64,000 bases of DNA from Alicyclobacillus acidocaldarius subsp. acidocaldarius Tc-4-1 (lineage in GTDB: Bacteria > Bacillota > Bacilli > Alicyclobacillales > Alicyclobacillaceae). The position numbers were made by a program, and so were the translations under genes. The notes beneath the pieces are model-generated. The model searched no databases. It was not told where the DNA came from and saw nothing but the letters and a program-made list of their open reading frames with translations. Of this stretch, positions 45,287-54,359 are shown in pieces. The stretch is from contig NC_017167.1 of NCBI RefSeq assembly GCF_000219875.1, forward strand, positions 186,001 to 250,000, given 5' to 3'. How positions within the stretch are numbered: the stretch's first letter is position 1; each line of letters starts with the position of its first letter.

Positions 45287-48200
45287 GTGAAGGGTCTCGT
45301 CGAACTCATGGCCGCAGACGGGGCGCTTTCGTCATTGGCGGACGGGATGGGGCCGCGCAGAAACGACATGCTCATCACGGGCGTGACCGGAGCCGGACGG
45401 CAGCTCGTGATGGCGGCCTTGTACCATCTCCGCAATCGCCGTCTCCCAGAGTCGATGATTGTGGTGACGCATACGGCCAGTCACGCGCAGACCATCTGGG
45501 AGGACTTGAAGGAGTACCTGCCGGACGCGCGCGTCTATCTGTATCCCGAGCGAGACAACGCGCTCGTGGATTACCTGGCGTCGTCCTCGGATGTTCTGGC
45601 GGATCGGCTGCACGTCCTTGAGGCCCTCGCGCAGGAGGGCCCTGTCGTCGTGGTCACCACGCTTCTCGCGGCCTGGCAGCCGGTGACGAAAAAGCATCAC
45701 TTTCTACACTCGCTGGTGAACCTCGCGGTAGGGGAGACCAAGCCCATCGACGACGTGGTGGCTCAGCTCGTGCGCGGCGGCTACGAGCGCGTCAGCCTCG
45801 TGGAGAGCCGCGGCCAGTTCAGCGTGCGCGGCGGCATCCTCGACGTCTTCCCGCTGGGCCACGACCTCCCATATCGCATCGAGTGGTTTGACACGGACAT
45901 TGACTCCATTCGCACGTTCGATCCCGCGACGCAGCGATCCCAGGACAAGCGGGATCGCGTGTCGTTTGGCCCGGCGTTCGACCTGATGCTCCCGCAGCCC
46001 GTCGCGGACAAGGTGGCGGATGAGCTCGAGGCACGGCTGGAAGCCAGGCTGAAGACCGTGACCGATGCGGCGCTCCGGGATCGGCTGGAGCAGTCCATCT
46101 CGGCGGACATCCGCAAGTTGCGAGAGGGGCAGCCGTTTGCGGGCGTGGCTCGCTACCAGCTTCTGTTCCCGGATCACGCGGACACGCTGTTCGATCACGT
46201 CTCTCAGCCTGCATTTGTCTGCTTCGACGAGACGGCTCGGATCCTGGAGCGCGCGGAAGTGCTTGAGAAAGAGTTTCGCGAGTGGCTCTCAGGCGCCATC
46301 ATGCGGGGCGAGGTGCTCTCGGGGACGGTCGACGCCATTCACTACGAGGCGAAGTTTCAGGAATTGAATCGGCCGAAGGTGCATTTTGCGACGTTCGCCC
46401 ATACCCGCGGCAGTCAGCGGTATCAGCAGGTGCTCAACATCTCGGCGCGCAGCATGCAGAATTTCCACGGTCAGATGAACGTGTTGAAGCAGGAGCTCGC
46501 CCGCTGGGAGAAGGCGCACACGCAGGTGGTGTTTGCGGCTGCGACCAAGGAGCGGGCGGATCACCTGGCGCGCGTCCTGGACGACTATCGCATCCAGGCG
46601 GACCAGGTAGAGGTCTTTACGCCGGGATCGAAGGTGCCGCAAATTGTCGTCGCCAACCTGTCGAGCGGGTTCGAGTTGCCGATGCACCGCATCGCCGTGA
46701 TCGTCGAGACCGAGGTGTTCACGGCAAAGCGCAAGCATCGCCAGACGCGCGCGCAGGTCTCGGATGCGGAGCGGATCAAGAGCTACCAGGAGTTGAACGT
46801 CGGCGACTACGTGGTGCACGTGAATCACGGCATTGGCCGATACATGGGCATCAAGACGCTCGAGGTGGATGGCCGCCGCAACGACTACCTGTACCTGAGC
46901 TACGCGGGCGGGGACAGCCTGTACGTGCCGGTGGACCAGATTGACCAGATTCAAAGGTACATCGGCTCGGGCGAGAAGGAGCCGAAGCTGCACAGCCTCG
47001 GATCGAGCGAATGGCAGAAGACGAAGAACCGCGTCAAGAAGTCGGTGCGCGACATCGCGGGGGATCTCCTGAAGCTTTACGCGAAGCGCGAAGCGACGCC
47101 CGGGCACGCGTTCTCGCCCGACACGCCCTGGCAGGCGGACTTCGAGAACATGTTCCCATACGAGGAGACGCCGGATCAGCTTCGCGCCATCGCGGAGATC
47201 AAGCGGGACATGGAGAAGCCGCGCCCGATGGATCGGCTCTTGTGCGGCGACGTGGGCTACGGCAAGACGGAGGTCGCCATGCGCGCGGCGTTCAAGGCGG
47301 TGATGGACGGGAAACAAGTCGCGGTCCTGGTGCCGACGACGGTCCTCGCGCAGCAGCACTATGAGACGTTCAAGGAGCGGTTCGCCGGATTCCCGGTGAA
47401 AATTGAGATGCTGAGCCGCTTCCGGACGCGCAAGGAGACGCAGGAGGTGTTGAAGGGCCTCAAGGAAGGGACCATCGACATCGTCATCGGCACCCACCGG
47501 CTTTTGCAGAACTCGGTGCAGTTCAAGGATCTTGGGCTTCTCATTGTGGACGAGGAACAGCGCTTCGGCGTGACGCACAAGGAAAAGCTGAAGCAGTTGC
47601 GCGCGAACGTGGACTGTTTGACGCTCACCGCGACGCCCATCCCGCGCACGCTCCACATGTCCATGCTCGGCGTGCGCGATCTGTCCATCATCGAGACGCC
47701 GCCTGAGAACCGGTTCCCGGTGCAGACGTACGTCGTGGAGTACAACGAGGGCCTTGTCAAGGAAGCCATCGAGCGCGAACTCGCCCGCGGCGGACAGGTG
47801 TACTTCGTCTACAACGACGTCCAGACCATCCACCGCATGGCGGAACGCGTGCAGTCGCTCGTGCCCGATGCGCGCGTGAGCGTGGCGCACGGTCAGATGG
47901 CCGAGGCAGAGCTCGAGCGCGTGATGCTCGACTTTCTCGAAGGCGAGTACGACGTGCTCGTCACCACCACCATCATCGAGACGGGACTCGATATTCCGAA
48001 TGTGAACACCTTGATTGTCTACGACGCCGACAAGTTCGGTCTGTCCCAGCTTTACCAGCTGCGGGGCCGCGTCGGCCGATCCAACCGGATTGCGTACGCA
48101 TATTTTACCTATCAACCGGCCAAGGTGCTGTCGGAGGTCGCGGAAAAGCGCCTGGCGGCCATCAAGGAGTTCACCGAACTGGGCAGCGGCTTCAAGATCG

Positions 48201-48709
48201 CCATGCGCGACCTGTCCATCCGCGGCGCGGGCAACCTGCTCGGTGCCGAGCAACACGGATTCATCAACTCAGTGGGCTTCGACATGTACACGGAACTTTT
48301 GCAGCAGGCCATCCGCGAGCTGCGCGGCGAGCAGCTGGAGAAGCCCGTCGAACCGACCATTGACGTGCCCGTCGAAGCGTACATTCCAGACACCTATATC
48401 TCGGATCCGTCGCAGAAAGTGGCCATGTACAAGCGGTTCCGGGCAATACAGGCGGTGTCCGAGGCGGACGATCTCGAGGACGAGCTCATCGATCGCTACG
48501 GCGATCCGCCGCAGGAGGTGCGCAATCTGCTCGACGTGACGAGGCTCAAGAGCCTCGCGATGCAGGCGCACGCGGATCACATCGCGACGCAGGGGGCCGA
48601 GACGACCGTGCGGTTCCCGAACGAAAGCAGGCGGCCGTCGATTATCCGAAGCTCCTGTCCATGGCGGTCAAGCACAAGGCGCAGGTCACCTCGCGGCCGA
48701 ACGGCATGA
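45287..48709 (+). CDS. mfd: Transcription-repair coupling factor Mfd, 3' end frameshifted
   Basis: From GTG 45287 (GGGAGGGGG 7 bases upstream) come the UvrB-like N-terminal domains, the RNA-polymerase-interacting CarD-like domain (LNVGDYVVHVNHGIGRYMG), the helicase motifs GDVGYGKTEVAMRAAF, IVDEEQRFG and TLTATPIPRTLHMSM, and most of the C-terminal regulatory domain. Near 48615 a one-base shift leaves the true frame. Another frame continues KQAAVDYPKLLSMAVKHKAQ to about 48836, with a possible second shift close to the end. Mfd removes stalled polymerase and recruits UvrA. The last ~35 residues as annotated are unreliable. Confidence 0.92.
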   Translation: MKGLVELMAADGALSSLADGMGPRRNDMLITGVTGAGRQLVMAALYHLRNRRLPESMIVVTHTASHAQTIWEDLKEYLPDARVYLYPERDNALVDYLASSSDVLADRLHVLEALAQEGPVVVVTTLLAAWQPVTKKHHFLHSLVNLAVGETKPIDDVVAQLVRGGYERVSLVESRGQFSVRGGILDVFPLGHDLPYRIEWFDTDIDSIRTFDPATQRSQDKRDRVSFGPAFDLMLPQPVADKVADELEARLEARLKTVTDAALRDRLEQSISADIRKLREGQPFAGVARYQLLFPDHADTLFDHVSQPAFVCFDETARILERAEVLEKEFREWLSGAIMRGEVLSGTVDAIHYEAKFQELNRPKVHFATFAHTRGSQRYQQVLNISARSMQNFHGQMNVLKQELARWEKAHTQVVFAAATKERADHLARVLDDYRIQADQVEVFTPGSKVPQIVVANLSSGFELPMHRIAVIVETEVFTAKRKHRQTRAQVSDAERIKSYQELNVGDYVVHVNHGIGRYMGIKTLEVDGRRNDYLYLSYAGGDSLYVPVDQIDQIQRYIGSGEKEPKLHSLGSSEWQKTKNRVKKSVRDIAGDLLKLYAKREATPGHAFSPDTPWQADFENMFPYEETPDQLRAIAEIKRDMEKPRPMDRLLCGDVGYGKTEVAMRAAFKAVMDGKQVAVLVPTTVLAQQHYETFKERFAGFPVKIEMLSRFRTRKETQEVLKGLKEGTIDIVIGTHRLLQNSVQFKDLGLLIVDEEQRFGVTHKEKLKQLRANVDCLTLTATPIPRTLHMSMLGVRDLSIIETPPENRFPVQTYVVEYNEGLVKEAIERELARGGQVYFVYNDVQTIHRMAERVQSLVPDARVSVAHGQMAEAELERVMLDFLEGEYDVLVTTTIIETGLDIPNVNTLIVYDADKFGLSQLYQLRGRVGRSNRIAYAYFTYQPAKVLSEVAEKRLAAIKEFTELGSGFKIAMRDLSIRGAGNLLGAEQHGFINSVGFDMYTELLQQAIRELRGEQLEKPVEPTIDVPVEAYIPDTYISDPSQKVAMYKRFRAIQAVSEADDLEDELIDRYGDPPQEVRNLLDVTRLKSLAMQAHADHIATQGAETTVRFPNESRRPSIIRSSCPWRSSTRRRSPRGRTA

Positions 48710-48871
48710 TCTTTGTGGCGTTCCGCACTAAGGGCCTGGCAGGGGACGAGATCGTCCGCAGGCTCATCGCCTTCTTGGCCGATTACCTGGAGATGGTGCG
48801 GCAGTCCAAAAGCAGGAAGAGGTGGCGGGCGTCTGACTCCCGCCGCGCCTGGCCCTCATGGCTTGGCTGGT

Positions 48872-48901
48872 GCATAGAGGATCTGGGCGAGTCGCATAAT
48901 A
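48872..48901 (+). promoter_or_regulatory. SigG-type promoter of spoVT
   Basis: GCATA, exactly 18 bases, CATAATA: full consensus. It is about 50 bases before the spoVT start and fits the SigG control known in Bacillus. Confidence 0.85.
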
Positions 48902-48952
48902 CAGTCACGTCGGATTCCGTTGCACCAAACTTCATGAGGGTGAGGGATCTTT

Positions 48953-49494
48953 TTGAAAGCCACAGGCATCGTGCGGAGAATTGATGATCTCGGTCGGGTG
49001 GTCATTCCGAAGGAAATTCGACGGACGTTGCGCATTCGCGAAGGCGATCCCTTAGAGATATTCGTGGACCGCGATGGCGAGGTCATCCTGAAGAAGTATT
49101 CGCCCATCGGTGAGCTCGGGGACTTTGCCAAGGAGTACGCGGATTCGCTGGCCGAAAACACGGGGCACATCGCGATGATTGCGGACCGGGACGTGATCAT
49201 CGCCGTGTCGGGGGCGCCGAAGAAGGAGTTTTTGGACAAGCCTGTGAGCGAAGACATCGAGCAGGCGATGGAGGAGCGCAAGACCGTTCATAACTCGACG
49301 GCGGGGGAGTACGCCATCGTGCGAGACCGCCCGGAGCGATTCGGCGCGCGCGTCATCGCGCCCATCATCGCCGCGGGCGATCCAATTGGCGCGGTCATCC
49401 TCGCCACCCGCGACGAGAGCGTGCGGATGGGGGAGACCGAGGTCAAGTTGGCGGAAACCGCCGCCGGTTTTTTGGGAAGCAGATGGAACAATGA
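48953..49494 (+). CDS. spoVT: Stage V sporulation protein T, transcription regulator, with terminal frameshift
   Basis: The AbrB-type swapped-hairpin DNA-binding domain (TGIVRRIDDLGRVVIPKEIR) is followed by a GAF-like domain. Near its end, TTTTTTGGGAAG appears to lack one G: with four G the protein ends GFLGKQMEQ at TGA 49492-49494, 180 residues, like Bacillus SpoVT. As given, the frame instead runs through about 320 bases of non-coding sequence into mazG, making a false 780-residue fusion. TTG 48953 follows a GAGGGTGAGGGA site. It tunes forespore SigG genes. Confidence 0.88.
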
Positions 49495-49599
49495 ACAAGC
49501 GTCATCCATAATGTACCATATATGCATGGGGTGTTCAAGTGCGATTCGGACGGATGAGCGCCAACGGCGCATGTCGAAACCGACGGCCGATCGCCATCG

Positions 49600-49644
49600 G
49601 GCCTCCCGCACTGGGGAAACAGGAGCCAGCGGGAGGCCGTTTTG
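49600..49644 (+). terminator. Intrinsic terminator after spoVT
   Basis: GGCCTCCCGC/GCGGGAGGCC, a 10-bp perfect stem, followed by GTTTTG. It lies in the 319-base gap between spoVT and mazG, in which I see no other feature. The spoVB-like yabM found here in Bacillus is absent. Confidence 0.8.
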
Positions 49645-49813
49645 TGTTCGCGATCCGTGTGCAGTATCATGTGGACGATGCGTAGGGAGACGAATGGGAC
49701 GGAGACGGCGCGCTGAGCCTCAAGTTCAGCATGCAAAAACGGACCGGTCTCCACCTAGAGGACCTCGAACGCCGAGGGTTGCACGGAAGCCAGTCCATGG
49801 AGGGGTAGGCGCA

Positions 49814-51295
49814 TTGAGCACGGTGCACATTGTCGGATTGGGCCCTGGAGATCCGGACAGCATCCCGATTGGATCGTACGAGATCATGCGGCGCGGCTGG
49901 CCCGTCGTGCTTCGCACGCGCGAGCATCCCGCGGTAAAGCGGCTCGACGAAGCGGGCGTCACCTACCAGACGTGCGATGATCTCTACAAGACGTGCGACA
50001 CGTTTGACGCCGTCTACGATGCGATTGTCGCGCGCCTGCTCCACCTCGCCGAAGGCCATCCGCATGTCGTCTACGCGGTTCCGGGCCACCCTCTCGTGGC
50101 CGAGCGCGCGGTCCAAATCCTGTTGGCGCAGCCTCACCCGGGTGTGGAGGTGGAGGTAGGCCCAGGTCAGAGTTTTCTCGATCTCGCCGCGGCGAGGCTC
50201 GGGATCGATCCGGTGGAGGGGCTCCTGTTGCTCGACGGCCTTGCGCTTCGACATGACCAACTCAACCCGCGCCTGCACACCTTCATCGCCCAGGTGTATG
50301 ATCGCGCCGTGGCGAGCGAGGTGAAACTCACCTTGATGGAGCTCTACCCGGACGAGTACGAGGTCGTGGTGGTGCGCGCGGCCGGCGTTCGCGGAGAAGA
50401 ACGGATGGAGCGCGTGCCACTGTACGAGATCGACCGTCTTGCGTGGATCGACCACCTCACGACCCTGTATGTGCCACCAGCCAAGGACGCGGCCGTGTTG
50501 TACCGGGATCTGCACGAGGCCCCGCGCATTGTCGAGGTCCTGCGCGGGCCAAACGGCTGCCCGTGGGATCGGAAGCAGACGCACGCGTCGCTGCGCAAGT
50601 ACGTCGTCGAGGAGGCGTACGAGGTGGCGGAGGCCATCGACGAGGGCGATGCTGATCACCTCGCGGAGGAGTTGGGAGATCTCCTGCTGCAGATTCTCCT
50701 CCACGCGCGCATCGCGGAGGAAGCGGGCGAGTTCACGCTCCGCGACGTGTTCGCGGGGCTGGCGGCGAAGCTGGTCCGCCGCCACCCGCACGTGTTTGGG
50801 GACGAGGTGGCGAAGACGGCGGACGACGTCCGCGGCATTTGGGAGCAGGTAAAACAGGATGAGCGTAGAAATGAAGAGCGTGAAGAGAGCGCCTTGTCAG
50901 GCGTGAAGCTCGCCGGGCCAGCGCTCGCCGTGGCGCAGGCGGTCCAGAAGGCGGCGGCCAAAGTCGGGTTCGACTGGTCGGACGAGGCCGACGTATGGCA
51001 GAAGGTCAAAGAGGAAATGAATGAACTTGACATCGAGCGACGTCGGGAGCCGCGGGATGCCGCCAAGCTCACTGCGGAAGCCGGGGATGTGCTGTTTGCC
51101 GTCGTCAACCTCTGCCGGTTTCTCGATCTCGACGCCGAGACTGTCCTGGCCCAGGCGACGCGCCGATTTGTCCGCCGATTCCGGTACGTGGAGGAACGGC
51201 TGCGCTCCAATGGGGAAGCATGGGAAACCGCGTCGCCAGAAGCCCTTGACGCGTACTGGAACGAGGCAAAAATCGCATTTTCACAGTCGAACTAG
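49814..51295 (+). CDS. mazG: MazG family nucleoside triphosphate pyrophosphohydrolase (YabN)
   Basis: The 493 residues have a tetrapyrrole-methylase-like N-terminal domain (VHIVGLGPGDPDSIPIGSYE, about 1-220) and two MazG segments: CPWDRKQTHASLRKYVVEEA with metal-binding Glu residues, and a C-terminal part with WSDEADVWQKVKEEMNELD. It hydrolyses NTPs/dNTPs, probably clearing damaged or excess nucleotides. TTG 49814 has GGAGGGG upstream. The length equals that of Bacillus YabN. Confidence 0.92.
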   Translation: MSTVHIVGLGPGDPDSIPIGSYEIMRRGWPVVLRTREHPAVKRLDEAGVTYQTCDDLYKTCDTFDAVYDAIVARLLHLAEGHPHVVYAVPGHPLVAERAVQILLAQPHPGVEVEVGPGQSFLDLAAARLGIDPVEGLLLLDGLALRHDQLNPRLHTFIAQVYDRAVASEVKLTLMELYPDEYEVVVVRAAGVRGEERMERVPLYEIDRLAWIDHLTTLYVPPAKDAAVLYRDLHEAPRIVEVLRGPNGCPWDRKQTHASLRKYVVEEAYEVAEAIDEGDADHLAEELGDLLLQILLHARIAEEAGEFTLRDVFAGLAAKLVRRHPHVFGDEVAKTADDVRGIWEQVKQDERRNEEREESALSGVKLAGPALAVAQAVQKAAAKVGFDWSDEADVWQKVKEEMNELDIERRREPRDAAKLTAEAGDVLFAVVNLCRFLDLDAETVLAQATRRFVRRFRYVEERLRSNGEAWETASPEALDAYWNEAKIAFSQSN

Positions 51296-51359
51296 CAGGA
51301 TTCCCGGCGAGAAGAACGAATAACATTCCCGACATTCCCACGAAAGGGGTATCGCACGC

Positions 51360-51632
51360 GTGAACAAGATGGAACTCATCAACCGTGTCGCGGAAGAGAC
51401 GGGATTGAAGAAGAAGGACGCCGAGGCCGCTGTGAACAAAGTGTTCGAGGTCATCGAGAAGGCCCTCGCCAACGGCGAGAAGGTGCAGATCATCGGCTTC
51501 GGCACGTTTGAGACGCGTTCTCGCGCTGCGCGCTCGGGCCGCAACCCGCAGACGGGCGAGGTCATCGAGATCCCGGCTTCCACGGTGCCTGCGTTCAAAC
51601 CGGGCAACAAGCTCAAGGAAGTCACGCGCTGA
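51360..51632 (+). CDS. hup: DNA-binding protein HU
   Basis: The 90 residues are a full HU monomer ([55 protein letters not shown]). It bends and compacts DNA as a dimer. GTG 51360 follows GAAAGGGG. rqcP begins three bases after its stop. HU is not at this place in Bacillus subtilis, but the insertion between mazG and rqcP is known in related Firmicutes. Confidence 0.94.
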   Translation: MNKMELINRVAEETGLKKKDAEAAVNKVFEVIEKALANGEKVQIIGFGTFETRSRAARSGRNPQTGEVIEIPASTVPAFKPGNKLKEVTR

Positions 51633-51635
51633 ACC

Positions 51636-51938
51636 TTGCGACTCGATAAGTTTCTCAAGGTGTCCCGCTTGATCAAACGGCGCACCCTGGCCAAGAAAAT
51701 CTGCGATGCCGGGCGCGTGTTGGTGAACGGCCGCCCCGGCAAAGCGGCGACGGATGTGGCCGTGGGGGACGAGATTGTCATCCAATACGGCAACAAGACC
51801 GTGACGGTCGTCGTCCGGCGCCTCGCGGAGAATCCGCGGCGGGACGAGGCGGCTTCTCTTTACGACATGGTCCGCGTGGAACCGCGCGCGGGCGACGTCG
51901 ACGAAGCGTTTGTCGACGATGAAGAGGAAACTCCATAA
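51636..51938 (+). CDS. rqcP: S4-domain ribosome quality-control factor RqcP (YabO)
   Basis: The 100 residues include an S4 RNA-binding fold (MRLDKFLKVSRLIKRRTLAK, AGRVLVNGRPGKAATDV). In Bacillus it stabilises peptidyl-tRNA on the 50S subunit during RqcH alanine tailing. The TTG start lies directly after hup, and an acidic C-terminal tail is present. A terminator follows. Confidence 0.9.
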   Translation: MRLDKFLKVSRLIKRRTLAKKICDAGRVLVNGRPGKAATDVAVGDEIVIQYGNKTVTVVVRRLAENPRRDEAASLYDMVRVEPRAGDVDEAFVDDEEETP

Positions 51939-51949
51939 GCCCGGTTCGG

Positions 51950-51976
51950 GACCGGCCCGTGAAGGCCGGTCTTTTG
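51950..51976 (+). terminator. Intrinsic terminator after rqcP
   Basis: GACCGGCC/GGCCGGTC stem with a CGTGAA loop, then TTTTG. Confidence 0.85.
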
Positions 51977-52049
51977 CTATGGGCGAGGGCGCGGCTTGCA
52001 CTTGTTCGGGCCGGCGTTCGGCGCCCAGACGGGGTTGTGCGCTCCCTCG

Positions 52050-52078
52050 GTCTACATGTCCACCCTCGGTCATACACT
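52050..52078 (+). promoter_or_regulatory. SigE-type promoter of yabP-yabQ
   Basis: GTCTACA, 14 bases, CATACACT. The -10 is an exact match to the SigE CATACAHT; the -35 is partial. yabP and yabQ are SigE genes in Bacillus. Confidence 0.7.
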
Positions 52079-52108
52079 CGGAGCGACAGGGTGGTTGGAG
52101 GTGTCGGC

Positions 52109-52369
52109 ATGGATCCGGCCGAGGGACACGATGTGCACATCTTCGGCAGGCGGGAGATCGAGGTGACCGGGGTCGAGCGCCTCGAGCGGTTCGATGCGGA
52201 GGCCTTCGTCATCGCGACGCGCGCGGGCGAGCTAAGCGTCCAGGGGAAATCGCTCGCCATTAAGGCGTTCGATCGGCAGACGGGGATCATTCGCATTGAG
52301 GGCGAGATTGGCGCGCTCCTTTACGGAGATCATCGCCGAGCGCCGCGGTGGGGGCGGCTTCGGCCATGA
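52109..52369 (+). CDS. yabP: Sporulation protein YabP
   Basis: The 86-residue protein aligns with YabP (REIEVTGVERLERFDAEAFV, GELSVQGKSLAIKAFDRQTG). It is a mother-cell protein needed for spore cortex formation with YabQ. ATG 52109 has GGAGG upstream. The stop overlaps the yabQ start (ATGA). The frame open from 51959 is not coding. Confidence 0.9.
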   Translation: MDPAEGHDVHIFGRREIEVTGVERLERFDAEAFVIATRAGELSVQGKSLAIKAFDRQTGIIRIEGEIGALLYGDHRRAPRWGRLRP

Positions 52370-52890
52370 ACGCGGGGCAGAACGTGGCCTATGTGCTGTG
52401 GATGCTCGCTTCGGGAGCGGCCATGGGCGCGGTGTTCGACTGGTACAACACCATCTCGGGCGGTTTCCGCTGGCTGCGGCGCCTGCGGCCGGTGTGCGAT
52501 CTCGCCTTTTGGCTGTCGGCGGCCGTGGGCGTGTATCTGCTCACGTTTCGGACCATTGGCGGCGAATTTCGCATCTGGACGCTCGTGCTGCTCGTGGTGG
52601 GCTACGGCCTGTATCGCCTGACCCTCAGGCGGCGCGTCGTCCGCGGGGCGTTCGCCGTTGTGGCCGTCATCCGCTTCATCGTGCGAATGGTGCGCCGCAC
52701 GTTGGAGATCTTCGTGGTCTGGCCACTCCGGATGGCGGCTCGGCTGGTGGTGGCCGTCGCGACGGTCTTGTACCGAGTGGGGCTGATGGTGGAGAACGCT
52801 GCGTGCCGCATCGTCGCCATCGCCTTCGCCGTCGTCACGTTCCCGGTTCGCCGCTACGTTCGCCGAGACGCCGGATGGCGAAAAAACTAG
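52366..52890 (+). CDS. yabQ: Spore cortex biosynthesis membrane protein YabQ
   Basis: The 174 residues have at least three membrane segments (VLWMLASGAAMGAVFDWYN, VCDLAFWLSAAVGVYLLTF, FRIWTLVLLVVGYGLYRL) followed by a basic amphipathic C-terminal region. It is required for cortex assembly at the outer forespore membrane. Translationally coupled to yabP. Confidence 0.88.
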   Translation: MNAGQNVAYVLWMLASGAAMGAVFDWYNTISGGFRWLRRLRPVCDLAFWLSAAVGVYLLTFRTIGGEFRIWTLVLLVVGYGLYRLTLRRRVVRGAFAVVAVIRFIVRMVRRTLEIFVVWPLRMAARLVVAVATVLYRVGLMVENAACRIVAIAFAVVTFPVRRYVRRDAGWRKN

Positions 52891-53021
52891 CCGCCTGGCA
52901 AGAGGATTTCTGGCAGCGCGCGTCGAATTGGTTGATCCAAAGCCGCGGATCGGCTCGCTGACGCGCCTTTGCCGGTATGTCGGCGTGCCAGGCGGTAAAT
53001 CTCACAGAGGAGCGTTTCGCC

Positions 53022-53369
53022 ATGCGAGCAGTCGAGTCGCGCCCGTTGCCAAGCGTCAGGCGAGAGCCTCAACGGCAGCGACGGAACTTCCCCGTGCGCA
53101 TCCGTTACGTGGCTGCGCTGGCCATTTGCGCGTGGGCGTTCTTTTACTTCTGGCATGCGGAACGTCCCCAATTGCGCCAGCTCGCGGCGGAGAACGCCAA
53201 ACTGGAGAAGCAGCTGACCTCGCTCCAGGCCGAGCAGCGCTCATTGCAGACGGAGAAGCAACAATTGAACAATCCGGCGTACATTGAAAAGTACGCGACG
53301 GAGCATCAGAACCTCGTGATGCCCAACACAGTGCCGTTCGATTTGCAGTCGCCGTCCAAGTCCCACTGA
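53022..53369 (+). CDS. divIC: Cell-division protein DivIC (FtsB-like)
   Basis: The 115 residues are a basic cytoplasmic start, one membrane helix (VRIRYVAALAICAWAFFYFW) and an extracellular coiled coil (LAAENAKLEKQLTSLQAEQ), the DivIC/FtsB layout. It bridges FtsL and DivIB in the divisome. GAGGAGCG precedes ATG 53022. Confidence 0.9.
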   Translation: MRAVESRPLPSVRREPQRQRRNFPVRIRYVAALAICAWAFFYFWHAERPQLRQLAAENAKLEKQLTSLQAEQRSLQTEKQQLNNPAYIEKYATEHQNLVMPNTVPFDLQSPSKSH

Positions 53370-53516
53370 CGTCGCGGACGTACGTGAGTCGAAAGGGCGC
53401 AAGGCGGATATCCTACGGATGAGCGGAGGTGGCCGCCGGGGCTTCACGCCGTTTGTCAGGCAAGCCGTTCATCGGATTCTTTTGGTCCAATCGGACAGGG
53501 AGGAACAAGCAACTTT

Positions 53517-53918
53517 ATGGCCATTGAGGTCGGGAGCAAAGTGACGGGCAAAGTGACGGGAATCACGCGATTTGGCGCGTTTGTCACGTTGCCCGAAGGC
53601 GAGACGGGTTTGGTGCACATCTCCGAGATCTCGGACGACTATGTCCGCGACGTCAACGATTACCTGAAGGTCAACGACGAGGTCACCGTCAAGGTGCTGA
53701 GCGTCAGCGGAGATGGGAAAATCGCCCTGTCCATTCGCCAGGCCAACGAATTGTCTGGCCGCGCGCATCGCGGAGGATCGCGAGGGGGTCAGCGCCAGGA
53801 CCGGCGCCAGGGATTCGAACAGATCATGAATCGATTTCTCAAAGACAGCGAAGAGCGCCTTGCGCAGCTCCGGCGGAGCGAGGCCAAGCGCGGCGGCCGC
53901 GGCGGTCGTCGCGGCTGA
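53517..53918 (+). CDS. yabR: S1-domain RNA-binding protein (YabR)
   Basis: In 133 residues, one S1 domain covers about 1-75 (VGSKVTGKVTGITRFGAFVT, GETGLVHISEISDDYV), followed by an Arg/Gly-rich tail. It resembles general stress protein 13/YabR, and binds RNA or ribosomes. GGGAGG precedes ATG 53517. Confidence 0.88.
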   Translation: MAIEVGSKVTGKVTGITRFGAFVTLPEGETGLVHISEISDDYVRDVNDYLKVNDEVTVKVLSVSGDGKIALSIRQANELSGRAHRGGSRGGQRQDRRQGFEQIMNRFLKDSEERLAQLRRSEAKRGGRGGRRG

Positions 53919-53981
53919 CGTCGAGCCGCGGTGGCACCTGCTTTCAGCGCGGCGCACTTCGCGAGAAAATCGTGAAAAAAG

Positions 53982-54012
53982 CACCGGGTTCTGCGAAGGG
54001 CCCGGTGTTTTC
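53982..54012 (+). terminator. Intrinsic terminator after yabR
   Basis: CACCGGG/CCCGGTG stem followed by TTTTC. Confidence 0.8.
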
Positions 54013-54080
54013 GCGTCATAAAATGTGTCGCTTTCCCTCACATTCCTGCCGCGCGCCAAGCGCCTGAGAGGAGAAGTTTC

Positions 54081-54281
54081 GTGCAGGCCGATACCTACTA
54101 CCTCGAATACGAGCTTCACGACGGCACGCGCGTCTTTCTCGCCTTCGACAACGAGAACGATCGCGACGGCTGCCACATCTCGCTCGATATGTACAAGGCC
54201 CAGCTCGGCCCCATCACGCAGGAGGTGCTGGACCGCATTCTGGGCAAATTCCATGGGCGGATCGCCGGGTTCCCGGGCTAA
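54081..54281 (+). CDS. Small conserved-looking acidic protein, unknown
   Basis: The 66 residues start at GTG 54081 behind GAGAGGAG. Sequence features: YYLEYELHDGTRVFLAFDNE (two predicted strands), then a helix KAQLGPITQEVLDRILGKFH. No signal or membrane segment. I do not recognise a family. It lies after the yabR terminator, on its own, where Bacillus has tRNA genes between yabR and spoIIE; no tRNA is seen here. Confidence 0.6.
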   Translation: MQADTYYLEYELHDGTRVFLAFDNENDRDGCHISLDMYKAQLGPITQEVLDRILGKFHGRIAGFPG

Positions 54282-54359
54282 GGTGCGCTTCGGATCTGGC
54301 GCCGCGCCTAGGCGCACGGGGCGCGGCGGAAGGCCAGCTCAACCGTTTGGACGGCCCGC

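Noticed and set aside
46289-48256. A 655-codon minus-strand frame inside mfd
   Set aside because: Antisense shadow of a complete helicase gene.
53919-54080. tRNA genes expected by synteny between yabR and spoIIE
   Set aside because: No cloverleaf or conserved T-loop GGTTCGAATCC is found; the only structure is a terminator hairpin.
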